Positions 1 to 6,470 of a DNA stretch of 20,972 nt are shown here, one piece after another. Positions within the stretch are counted from its first letter, which is position 1. Every line of letters begins with the position of its first letter. The notes beneath the pieces were generated by a model, which saw only the letters and a program-made list of their open reading frames with translations, ran no database searches and was not told the origin of the DNA. Origin of the DNA: DATKZH01 sp964475955 (GTDB taxonomy: Bacteria; Planctomycetota; Planctomycetia; Pirellulales; Thermoguttaceae); contig CAYYZY010000141.1 of assembly GCA_964475955.1 (NCBI GenBank), positions 1 to 20,972 of the forward strand. Reading direction: 5' to 3'. The translations under genes and the position numbers were made by a program.

Positions 1-44
1 GCAATTCCGCCCTCCTCGCGACCGTTAGCCAGGACGGTAACTGA
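1..44 (+). CDS. Possible 3' end of a gene cut by the window edge
   Basis: Reading from base 3, the codons give NSALLATVSQDGN followed by TGA at 42-44. The composition looks like a protein C-terminus rather than random frame, and no gene is otherwise placed here. Only 13 residues are visible, so no family can be assigned. The other plus-strand frames either stay open into clearly non-coding hairpin sequence or stop at once. This is a weak call. Confidence 0.22.
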   Translation, partial: NSALLATVSQDGN

Positions 45-135
45 CCGGCCCCGTACCCCTCGGAGGCGGCAAAACCGTCCCCGCCGCGCAAAGTGCCCCC
101 GTCCAACAATTCCCTCCGCCCGCCAACCGATCCCC

Positions 136-262
136 GCCCGGTTCACCGGGCATTCCCGCGAAGCGGTCCCAGCCCCGGCGTTCACGCCGGGGTAAAGAGC
201 CAATTCCCTCCTTCCCCGGAGGCCCGTTTACGGGCCTTCCCGCCGCCCCGGCCTTCAGGCCG
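136..262. repeat. Cluster of small TTCA/TTTA-loop hairpins
   Basis: Four short perfect inverted repeats lie within 127 bases: 136-151 (GCCCGG/TTCA/CCGGGC), 173-192 (8-bp arms around TTCA), 221-236 (GGCCCG/TTTA/CGGGCC) and 249-262 (CGGCC/TTCA/GGCCG). A smaller one, CCGC-GAA-GCGG, sits at 156-166. They are separated by short spacers rich in TTCCC. The arm sequences differ while the T-T-[C/T]-A loop is kept, so this is a family of structures rather than copies of one sequence. No coding frame across 45-375 looks genuine. Confidence 0.6.
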
Positions 263-375
263 TTCCCTCCACTTCCGTTCCCCTTCCCCGCTGTCGACCT
301 TCCCCGGAACCTGGCCCCACGCTACAATCGTCAGCGATAGCGTGAACCTCCGCACGTGCAGCGCAAAGGGAGATC

Positions 376-780
376 ATGCCGGCCCCAGCCACCGTCCGTG
401 AACTGGTCGAACGATTCCGCAGTCATGCCGACGCCTATCGTTCCGGCCAATACAACGAGGCCCAACTCCGCGAGGAATTCCTCAACCCCTTTTTCGCCGC
501 GTTGGGGTGGGACGTTTACAACAAGAAGGGGTACGCCGAGGCGTACAAAGAGGTCGACAGAGAGTTACTGTTGGCGTTCTTGAATTCGAGACTCCTCCGG
601 GCGTTCTGGATAGAGCCGTTCTACGATCAGCGTCGCACATTCCCAAAGATCAAGGGCACTTACTTGAAGCATTTGCCGCTACCCCCGATTGACTGGGAAG
701 ATGAATCGGATGCGACGCAGCCAAGACAGCTCGCAGAAGCGGAACACGACCTGCCCTCCGGTCGATCGCCGGTTCTTCGC
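376..780 (+). pseudogene. Internal-deletion remnant of a type IIG restriction-modification (Eco57I-like) protein
   Basis: The ATG at 376 has AAGGGAG just upstream, and a lone -10-like TACAAT lies at 323-328. Residues 1-60 match the usual N-terminus of large type IIG/Eco57I-class enzymes (features such as YNEAQLREEFLNPFFAALGW and KGYAEAYKEV, which normally lead into the nuclease domain). Residues 61-105 instead resemble the extreme C-terminus of the same family (FLNSRLLRAFWIEPF, then TFPKIKGTYLKHLPLP), normally the end of the target-recognition part. The central nuclease and methyltransferase motifs are absent; such proteins are usually around 900-1,100 residues. The junction is near base 556 and stays in frame. 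The open frame runs on to 942, but from about 789 it is antisense to the Fur gene and is not credible there. A small fusion peptide might still be made, but enzyme activity is not possible. Confidence 0.72.
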
Positions 781-788
781 AGCACCCC

Positions 789-1265
789 CTACCCCTGGCG
801 GCGGCGGCATTCGGAGCAGACGCCGGTGACGAACATGCGGTGGCCGATCACCTGGAAGTCGTACTGCCGGGCGACCTTGTCGCGGAGCCGGCGCAGCTCG
901 TCGCTCTGGAACTCGATCAGCCGGTTGCAGACCTGGCAGTAGAGGTGGTCGTGCTGGGGGTAGCCGTAGTCGTGTTCGAAGACGCCGCGCCCGCCGAGGG
1001 TCATCTTGCGCAAGAGGCCCGCGTCGACCAGTTCGGCGAGCGTGCGGTAGACGGTCGGCCGGCTCACCTCGCGCCGGGCGATCAGTTCCCGGAGGTGGCC
1101 CATCAGCTCGTCGGCGTCGAAGTGGTCGTGGTGGCTGAACACCGTGTCGACGATCAGCCGGCGCTGACGGGTCATCCGCTTGCCGGAGCGCTGGAGGAAC
1201 TTCGCGAACTCCTCGGCGGGGGAGCGCCGGACCTGGACGGAACCGAGGGAGAAGTCATCCGACAT
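789..1265 (-). CDS. Fur-family metal-dependent transcriptional regulator
   Basis: 158 residues, the normal size for Fur/Zur/PerR proteins, which are dimeric cytosolic repressors using a divalent metal as corepressor. The winged-helix DNA-binding region is at about 20-90, with the recognition helix around VSRPTVYRTL (68-77). Candidate metal ligands are H45/H46/H48, H98, the H105-D-H107 motif, E119 and H142. Two CxxC pairs (C110/C113 and C150/C153) fit the structural zinc site. The sequence does not decide between iron, zinc and peroxide sensing, so no gene symbol is given. It lies 90 bases downstream of the FlgM-like gene on the same strand and may be cotranscribed with it. No clear Shine-Dalgarno sequence precedes the ATG at 1265, but the start fits the family's N-terminal length. 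Its 3' end abuts the restriction-gene remnant. Confidence 0.93.
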   Translation of the reverse strand: MSDDFSLGSVQVRRSPAEEFAKFLQRSGKRMTRQRRLIVDTVFSHHDHFDADELMGHLRELIARREVSRPTVYRTLAELVDAGLLRKMTLGGRGVFEHDYGYPQHDHLYCQVCNRLIEFQSDELRRLRDKVARQYDFQVIGHRMFVTGVCSECRRRQG

Positions 1266-1355
1266 GATCGTGGGACGAGCCGAAGCGCGGTTTCAGTGGG
1301 AAAGCCCCGGGCGGCGCGCGCGGCTCGTGCTCGCGGCCGCCCCCGGCGCGTCGGG

Positions 1356-1634
1356 TCAGCCGATCTCGTCCAGCAGGCGGCCCAGCGCGATATCCAGTTT
1401 CTCTTCGGTCTCGTACGTGCCGGCGGCGATCCGGGCGCGGATCTCGTCGACGCGGCCTTGCCGTACGTCGGGAAGCGAGTTGACCCGGTCGACCAGCAGC
1501 CCGGCGTCGGAAATTTCCAGCTCGTCCTGGATCGACGGGGAGGCGGTCGGCTCGGCGGGCCGGGCGGTGCGCGCGTGGTGCGGCGGGTTGATCCGTTGGG
1601 CCCCATCGAGATGGGTCGGGCCGTAGATGTGCAT
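1356..1634 (-). CDS. flgM: FlgM-like anti-sigma-28 family protein
   Basis: 92 residues. The C-terminal half carries the FlgM signature: an I/V-R-Q-x-R-V-x-E-I-R-x-x-I-A-x-G-T-Y-E-T pattern at about 56-76, followed by a short amphipathic helix ending LLDEIG. FlgM binds and inhibits the flagellar sigma factor FliA (sigma-28). The N-terminus (MHIYGPTHLDGAQRINPPHH) is rich in His and Pro, as I recall from planctomycete homologues. The ATG at 1634 is chosen because GGGAGAA lies just upstream; a longer frame from 1676 lacks such a site and adds unrelated sequence. No flagellar gene is nearby and the next gene downstream is a Fur regulator, so the partner sigma factor must lie elsewhere. The family call is firm; the role in motility is not shown. 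Confidence 0.85.
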   Translation of the reverse strand: MHIYGPTHLDGAQRINPPHHARTARPAEPTASPSIQDELEISDAGLLVDRVNSLPDVRQGRVDEIRARIAAGTYETEEKLDIALGRLLDEIG

Positions 1635-1683
1635 CCTACTTCTCCCTGGAAGGCTCTGGAAAACGAGCGTTTCCATCCTCAGA

Positions 1684-1712
1684 ATTGTAGCTTACGCTCC
1701 GCTCATCCTGAA
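1684..1712 (-). promoter_or_regulatory. Candidate sigma-70-type promoter for the FlgM-like gene
   Basis: On the minus strand, TTCAGG (1712-1707) is separated by 17 bases from TACAAT (1689-1684), about 50 bases before the start at 1634. The -10 match is good and the -35 match is weak. Confidence 0.35.
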
Positions 1713-2436
1713 TGGATCCGACAAGTGGCTCTTCCGTGCCCGGCTGCGGAGTCGCTCGGCAGTGCTGTCATCGGCCGTCCCCCATCGGGGGTTTCAGCCA
1801 AAGCCGAAAGCGCCCACGTCGGACTAACACGTTCGCTTCGCCACCTGTGACGCCTGTGACGTCTCGCGGGGTGGGGCCGAAGAGGCGTCGTTTCCAGGCA
1901 ACACGCACTTGGTGAGATTACGCTACGGCGTCGCTTCAGCACGACCTTGTCGCCCGAAGCCGACGCGCCGCGCATCACGCTGCCGAACCGGTCGATCGTG
2001 CGGCCGCGCCAATCGGCGCGGCCCGAACGATTCGGCCCCAACTTGCGTGCGTCTGGTCCTCCACCTCGTTTCGTTTCCCCGCGACGCGAAACCTCACGCG
2101 ACGCCTACCCACCCTTTCGACCGGCCGCCGGACACCCTTGGTCCGGTTACGAGGAATTCTCCGCGATGGTTCTCGATTTTCCCGCCCGGCCGACGCACCG
2201 CCTCCATTATCGCACACCGAAGCCGCCGGGGCCACGGGACTTTGGGCCGCGCGCAGGCGGGCCCGGCCTTCGGCACGCAGCGCACGACGCAACGCCCCGA
2301 AGATTCGCCGGGTCGCGGATTATAGGTAGATGCCAGAAACCGGGCAAGATCGGCGGGCTTGGATTGCGGTGGCTCGATCTTCTGGTGTCGCCCCCGCTGT
2401 GGAGGGAGTGCTGGGCGCTGACGCGGCGTCGTACGC
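1713..2436. other. Long intergenic stretch, no convincing gene
   Basis: About 720 bases lie between the FlgM promoter region and the HIT gene. Several frames are open on both strands, but they have arginine/proline-heavy translations typical of non-coding GC-rich DNA and no recognisable domain. Two hairpins stand out: GGCCGCGCC/AATC/GGCGCGGCC at 2002-2023 and CCGGAC/7-base loop/GTCCGG at 2128-2146. A short direct repeat (CCTGTGACG, twice) lies around 1842-1860. I see no match to tmRNA, RNase P, SRP RNA or a tRNA. Confidence 0.5.
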
Positions 2437-2781
2437 CTACCCCGGCGGCCAGCCGAACGCGCGCCCGGCGAGCAGGTGGAAGTGCAGGTGCATTACTTCC
2501 TGGCCGGCGTCGCGCCCACAGTTGGTCACCACGCGATAGCCGCCGTCGAGGCCGAGCTGGGCGGCGATTTTGGCCATGGCCGCGAACAGATGGCCCACCA
2601 GCGGCTCGTCGGCCTCGGCCACGTCGTCGACCGAGGCGATCGGCTTCTTGGGAATGACGATCAGGTGCGTGGGGGCGGCCGGCTTGATGTCCTTGAACGC
2701 GATGCACAGGTCGTCTTCGAAGACGATCTCCGCCGGAATCTCTCGGTCGATGATCTTCTCAAAGAGGGTCTTCTCGGCCAT
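2437..2781 (-). CDS. HIT-family (histidine triad) nucleotide hydrolase, HINT type
   Basis: 114 residues, the standard size of HINT/PKCI-type proteins, which hydrolyse nucleoside phosphoramidates and related adenylated compounds in the cytosol. The active-site triad is visible as H98-L-H100-F-H102 in the sequence QEVMHLHFHLLAG. The N-terminal pattern (LFEKIIDREIPAEIVFEDD, then HLIVIPKK) is also characteristic. The ATG at 2781 has AAGGAG about 10 bases upstream, whereas an upstream ATG in the same frame (2805) has no ribosome site and adds only eight residues. The gene is followed after a 190-base gap, on the same strand in the reverse order of transcription, by the Trm112-like gene, which lies upstream of it. 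The physiological substrate is unknown. Confidence 0.93.
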   Translation of the reverse strand: MAEKTLFEKIIDREIPAEIVFEDDLCIAFKDIKPAAPTHLIVIPKKPIASVDDVAEADEPLVGHLFAAMAKIAAQLGLDGGYRVVTNCGRDAGQEVMHLHFHLLAGRAFGWPPG

Positions 2782-2971
2782 CGGGCGAGGTCTCCTTTCG
2801 AGCAAGGCCGCGCGATCCGCCCGATCGGGCGGCTACCGACAGGCGAGCACAGGATCGACGGTCGGGCGGGCTGGATGTTGAGCCGGGCGAACTCGGGGGT
2901 TCAATCTGGGCAGTTTGGGCAGGATCGGGATTCGCCCAGTCGAACATCTGCGTCAACCCCGCGCTGTCGTG

Positions 2972-3226
2972 CTAAAACCCTTCGAGGGGGACGGCTTCGT
3001 CGACGAGCATCACGGGGATTTCGTCGCGGATCGGGTACAGCAGCGTGCCGTCCTCGCGCACGAGGCCCCCGTCGATCGGCTCGTCGACCGGCTCGCCTCC
3101 CCGATTGCGCACCTGCCCGGCCGCGATCGCCTCGTTCAGCTTCGCCACGAGGGCCTGGTCGGCCAAGTGGAGCCGGGTGTGGTTGTCGGGGCAGACGAGG
3201 ATTTCCAGCAGGTTTTCGTCGATCAC
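2972..3226 (-). CDS. Trm112-like zinc-ribbon-type small protein (UPF0434/YcaR family)
   Basis: 84 residues from a GTG start at 3226, preceded by GAGGGA seven bases upstream. The N-terminal LLEILVCPDNHTRL block and the C-terminal DGTLLYPIRDEIPVMLVDEA block are the family hallmarks. In the archetype Trm112, the protein activates methyltransferases; bacterial relatives are small and mostly uncharacterised. Only one Cys is left in the N-terminal block (VCPDNH, where many members have CPxC), so zinc binding is doubtful. An ATG at 3439 in the same frame would add about 71 residues, but these do not resemble the family and there is no ribosome site, so the GTG is preferred. Confidence 0.85.
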   Translation of the reverse strand: MIDENLLEILVCPDNHTRLHLADQALVAKLNEAIAAGQVRNRGGEPVDEPIDGGLVREDGTLLYPIRDEIPVMLVDEAVPLEGF

Positions 3227-3613
3227 GGCCAGTTCCCTCAACGGACAAGGGGTCGAGCCGACCGAAGTAGGCCGATCGAGGTGCTCCACGATAGCCCCTT
3301 CGGAGGGTTTGCGAATCCACCGCTTCAAGATGCCGGATTCCTCGCCGGTTTGCAATGCCTCGGCCCACCTGGAAGTCGTCGGCCGGCAATTGCCGCGCCG
3401 GTTCCTCCGGGAACGTGGCCACAAACCGCCGACACGCACGCGATGCGCAAGCGAGGGCGAGCCTTTTCCTCGCTTGCGCTTCGGGTTGGTGTGCAGGGGG
3501 AGAAATCCGCGTTAAAGAAACTGGGCGGGCGGTTCCGATTATAGGGATCGGGGTTATTCTGCCCCGGCTGGTCGGCCGTGAGGGCAAGGCTCGGCCCGGA
3601 AGGGAAAGGACGC
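3227..3613. other. Intergenic region between divergent Trm112-like and secreted-protein genes
   Basis: This 387-base gap separates two divergently transcribed genes. It holds the palindromic repeat at 3432-3493. On the minus strand between the repeat and the Trm112-like start, short blocks in two frames look faintly protein-like (for example FVATFPEEPARQLPADDF, and in another frame GEESGILKRWIRKPSEG), possibly a very degraded gene, but no family is recognised. A TATAGG at 3540-3545 could be a -10 for the downstream plus-strand gene, without a good -35. Confidence 0.4.
3432..3493. repeat. Palindromic intergenic repeat, TTGCGCTTCGGGTTGGTGTG family (degenerate copy)
   Basis: Perfect 12-bp arms GCGCAAGCGAGG (3445-3456) and CCTCGCTTGCGC (3468-3479) are followed by TTCGGGTTGGTGTG (3480-3493). 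The left flank (3432-3444) is a partly decayed complement of that right flank. A full-length, perfectly symmetric copy lies at 16198-16266. Confidence 0.8.
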
Positions 3614-4240
3614 ATGGCAAGCCGACTCGTGGTTGCCGCCGCGCTTGCGGGCACGTTGGCCGGCGCCGGCTCGCTCCGCGCCGAGGAGGTCCGCTACTAC
3701 GAGAAGAACGGCGTCACCTGGTGCGAGACCCGCCGCACGGTGGAGGATCGGGTGCCCGTCTCGCGCATGGAGGAGCGGACCGAGACCGTCTATCGCGAGG
3801 AGTTCACCACCGAGATGCGCGAGACCTCGCGCACCAGGTGGGTCCCGGTGACCGAGCGCCGCTGGGAGGCCTTCTGGGTGAATCGTTGGAACCCGTTGGC
3901 CGAGCCGTACGTGGCCTACCGGTCGGTGCCGCACACGCGGTGGGAGAAGCGTGATGAGACGGTCAAGGTGCCGGTCAATACGCGGCGGCTCGTGCCCGAG
4001 ACACGCACGGTGCGCCGGCCGGTCGGCAGTTTTCAGACGGTGGAGCGGGAAGTGGTCAGCCGCGTGCCGTTGGGCGGCAGCCGCGGGTCGGTCGAGCGCA
4101 CGATCGCCGCGCGCCGCGCGGACCGGGCCCCGGCGGTCGCCCGGCGCAGCGACGTCGGCGGCATCTCCCGCATGGAGAACGTCCCCCCGCGCCGCGGCAC
4201 CGCCACCGCCTGGCGCCCGTCGGACAGCCCGCTGCGCTGA
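3614..4240 (+). CDS. Secreted planctomycete-type protein with repeated V-P-V segments, function unknown
   Basis: 208 residues. A signal peptide is clear: MASR, a hydrophobic run to about residue 20, and a likely cleavage after LRA (23). The mature part is rich in Arg, Glu, Thr and Val, and is built from short recurring units of the form R-x-x-x-x-R-V-P-V (RVPVSRMEERTETVYRE, RWVPVTERRWEAFWV, VKVPVNTRRLVPETR), suggesting an extended beta-rich or fibrous fold. Similar repeat-bearing exported proteins are common in planctomycetes, and no biochemical role is known to me. The C-terminal 50 residues are Arg/Ala/Pro-rich and probably disordered. The start at 3614 is supported by AAGGA just upstream. 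The gene converges with the pseudogene at 4241-4864, whose remaining sequence ends exactly at this gene's stop codon. Confidence 0.75.
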   Translation: MASRLVVAAALAGTLAGAGSLRAEEVRYYEKNGVTWCETRRTVEDRVPVSRMEERTETVYREEFTTEMRETSRTRWVPVTERRWEAFWVNRWNPLAEPYVAYRSVPHTRWEKRDETVKVPVNTRRLVPETRTVRRPVGSFQTVEREVVSRVPLGGSRGSVERTIAARRADRAPAVARRSDVGGISRMENVPPRRGTATAWRPSDSPLR

Positions 4241-4864
4241 TGGGGCGGCGTCGAGGCCGTAGACGTGAAGGCCGCCGTCGACGAACGACGACCTGCCCGC
4301 GGCGAAGTAGGCGACACCCTCCCGCACGAGGATGCTGCCGTGCACCGGCCAGGGCGATTCGAGGCGTCCGAACGCTCCTATGCGCCGGTCGCGCGGGAGC
4401 CGCGCAACATGACAACGCCGCCGGGCGCCAACACGCGGGCAATCTCCTCGATGAGTCCCTGACACTCACCACTCACCACTCACCGCTCGCCACTCACCAC
4501 TCACGACCACCAGATTGACCAAGTTGTCGGCATAGGGCAGGCCGGGCCCTTCCCACGATTCCACGGCGACCGGCCCGTACTCGCCCGCGGAGCGGAGGTG
4601 CTCGCGCGCCGTGGCCACGTCGGCGGCCTCGCGGTCGAGCCCGTGGACGATCGTGCGGTCGTCCACCCGCAGCGCAGCGGTGAGCGGGCCGTCGCCAGAG
4701 TCGAGGTGCACGATCAGCCCGCCGGTGAATCCCGACGCTTCGAGGATCGCCCGGCCGAGCGTTTTCTCGTCCTCCGCGTGCGACGCCTGGGCAAGGCAGG
4801 CAGTCGTCAGCAGCGCGGCGAGTATGCCCGGGCATCGAATCGTCCGTGGGCGTGCGCGGTGCAT
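4241..4864 (-). pseudogene. Collapsed methyltransferase/PQQ-like beta-propeller secreted protein
   Basis: Three pieces of one protein type can be read on the minus strand. From the ATG at 4864 (ribosome site AAAGGGAAA) come a signal peptide (to about residue 30) and a SAM-methyltransferase-like N-terminus (GGLIVHLDSGDGPLTAAL, VHGLDRE, LPYADNLVNLVV). The glycine-rich loop reads LDSGDG, where relatives I recall have LGCGDG. The frame then enters a heptamer repeat, translated SGEWRAVSGEW, and stops at 4466. Just beyond, the methyltransferase sequence resumes (QGLIEEIARVLAPGGVVML), soon stopping. A third block in another frame (ESPWPVHGSILVREGVAYF, then AAGRSSFVDGGLHVYGLDAA) resembles the propeller part of the same class. 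Most of the propeller is deleted and the 3' end is lost against the convergent gene. The full-length family is several hundred residues long. Loss of function is very likely. Confidence 0.75.
4463..4504. repeat. Heptamer tandem repeat, 6 x CACTCAC
   Basis: Six contiguous 7-base units: CACTCAC three times, then CGCTCGC, then CACTCAC twice (42 bases). The tract lies inside the methyltransferase part of the pseudogene, between the codons for NLVNLVV and QGLIEEIA. It reads SGEW on the minus strand. Confidence 0.9.
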
Positions 4865-4969
4865 GGTTTCCCTTTCGTCGGTAGGACGTTGGGCGTGGGA
4901 CACGCATTTTAGCAGGAAAGCGAGTGTCCTTCACCCGGCGCAGAGTCGACGCGAAGACGCGGATCACGG

Positions 4970-6097
4970 TCAGAATGGGCCCGGCCGGACGACCGCTTCG
5001 AGCAGCTCGTCCCACGAGTGGCTGATCGCGGTCGGGTGGAATCGCTCGACCGACTCGGCGGCCGGGGCGGCGAGCTGGCGGCGACGGGGTTCGTCGTCCA
5101 TCAGGGCGGCCATGGCGGCCGAGAGGGCGTCGACGTCGTCGGGCGGCACGAGCACGCCGTCGACGCCGTCGCGGACCAGGCCCGGCGACCGGCTCCAGCA
5201 CCGCGTGGCGATCGCCGGCAGGCCGCAGGCCATGGCCTCGACCAGCGCGATGGCGAAACTCTCGCTCCGCGACGAGAGCACGAACAGGTCGGCCGCGCGG
5301 AGCCGCGGGAACGGATCGTCGATCACGCCCGGCAGGCCGGCGCGGTCCTCGATGCCCAACTCCGCCGCGAGCGACTCCAGCCGGGCGCGATCGGGCCCTT
5401 CGCCGAGGATCGCCAGCCCCCAGTCGGGGCGCCGGGCGGCCGATCGGGCGAAGGCGCGCAAGAGCACGTCGAACCCCTTCTCCGGGGCAAGCCGACCCAT
5501 GCCGATCACCGTGTGCGGCCACGCGAAGGCGTCTGTAGCCGGCTTGGCCGAGCGGATCTCGTCGAGCGGAATGGGATTCGGGATCACGACGCGTTTGCGC
5601 TCGGGCAGTCGGGCGAAGTAGTCGTCCACCCCGGGGCTGACGCTCACCACGCAGGCCGCGCGCCGGTAGGCCGCCGCGCGCAACATGCGCCAGGCCAGGT
5701 TCAGCCGGAACACGCGCGGATCGGCGTGCTCGGTGACCAGTACCGGCACCTTCGTGCCGAGGCAGGCTAGGACGGTCAGCACGTTCGTCTCGGCCATGAA
5801 GGAGATGACCGCGTCGGGGCCGATCCGCCCGAGGGCCTCGCCAAGCGCCGCCTTGCGCCACGCGTTGGCCGCGATCTTCGCCAGCAGGCCTCGCGTGGTC
5901 CCGCCCAGGTCGAGGGCGACCCGCTCGACCCCCTCGGGCACCGGGTAGAAATCCCCCTCGGCGCCGAACACGGTGACGATCGACACGCGGTGCCCCAACG
6001 CCGCGAGCCCCCGGGCCAAAAGCACCGCCACGCGCTCGGCCCCGCCCGCCGAAAGCGACGAGATCACCATCGCGATCTTGAGCGGTCGGGTGGGCAT
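4970..6097 (-). CDS. GT4-family glycosyltransferase
   Basis: 375 residues, typical for GT-B fold retaining glycosyltransferases of family GT4 (GT1 superfamily in Pfam), which move a sugar from a nucleotide-sugar donor to a glycan or lipid acceptor at the inner face of the membrane. The N-terminal acceptor domain begins KIAMVISSLSAGGAERV, with the usual G-G-A-E-R. The C-terminal donor domain has GRLAPEKGFD (201-210; Arg202 and Lys207 in the phosphate-binding positions), LGEGPDRARL, and the E-x7-E motif as E279-SFAIALV-E287, followed by AMACGLPAIAT. No membrane segment or signal peptide is evident. The stretch after it (RCWSRSPG) differs mildly from the usual GGPxE loop. There is no clear ribosome site, but ATG 6097 fits the family start. 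Neighbours give no clue to the glycan made; it probably serves surface polysaccharide or lipid glycosylation. Confidence 0.92.
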   Translation of the reverse strand: MPTRPLKIAMVISSLSAGGAERVAVLLARGLAALGHRVSIVTVFGAEGDFYPVPEGVERVALDLGGTTRGLLAKIAANAWRKAALGEALGRIGPDAVISFMAETNVLTVLACLGTKVPVLVTEHADPRVFRLNLAWRMLRAAAYRRAACVVSVSPGVDDYFARLPERKRVVIPNPIPLDEIRSAKPATDAFAWPHTVIGMGRLAPEKGFDVLLRAFARSAARRPDWGLAILGEGPDRARLESLAAELGIEDRAGLPGVIDDPFPRLRAADLFVLSSRSESFAIALVEAMACGLPAIATRCWSRSPGLVRDGVDGVLVPPDDVDALSAAMAALMDDEPRRRQLAAPAAESVERFHPTAISHSWDELLEAVVRPGPF

Positions 6098-6470
6098 GTC
6101 AGGTGCCAGGCCGATGGAAAGACGGAACCACGGATGAGCGCGGATGAACGCAGAAGGAGACGCTCGGCAGGGACTTCGGGGTTTCGGAGGTCGTCTGGGA
6201 CAGGAGGGAACCGAGGAAACGGAGGGAAAACTCTCTGTTGCCTCAGTTGCCTCCTGTCCCTCAATTCAGTTGCTCTCTGTATGATGCTAAAGGCCCAGCA
6301 CTTTGCTTTTCCGGCGAAATACGGTGATTTTTCTTTGGCCCTTGCTGAGCCGGCAGGATACCTCCTCGGACTCACTCAACTCACCCTTTTCTACCTCTTC
6401 AATCTGCGTCCATCCGCGTTCATCTGTGGTTCCCTGACTTCGTCTCCCGTCCGGCCGGGCGAACCGGTTT
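6098..6470. other. Intergenic region filled by nested inverted repeats
   Basis: The gap between the sulfatase stop and the glycosyltransferase start holds the nested repeat described for 6124-6433. It is notably less GC-rich than the genes around it, particularly 6261-6400. No coding frame or ribosome site is apparent. Confidence 0.6.
6124..6433. repeat. Nested inverted repeats between sulfatase and glycosyltransferase genes
   Basis: Outer arms at 6124-6154 and 6403-6433 are inverted copies matching at about 28 of 31 positions (core CGCGGATG and GGAACCAC). Inner arms at 6197-6216 and 6241-6260 match at about 18 of 20 (core GGGACAGGAGG). The two pairs are unrelated in sequence, and the inner one lies asymmetrically inside the outer. 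Both motifs belong to dispersed repeats I recall from planctomycete and related genomes. Confidence 0.75.

Noticed and set aside
136..262. CRISPR array
   Set aside because: The units are short hairpins with differing arms and irregular 1-30 base spacing; there are no constant repeats of 25-40 bases and no cas genes.
780..942. Continuation of the restriction-protein remnant to the stop at 942
   Set aside because: The residues after about 781 are antisense to the conserved C-terminus of Fur and do not resemble the type IIG family.
1947..2657. Plus-strand frame across the long intergenic region and the HIT gene
   Set aside because: It is antisense to the HIT gene at its 3' end and Arg/Pro-rich throughout; there is no domain.
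4494..5861. A long minus-strand frame overlapping the glycosyltransferase
   Set aside because: It is a shifted frame of the glycosyltransferase and of the methyltransferase fragment, Arg/Pro-rich and with no domain.
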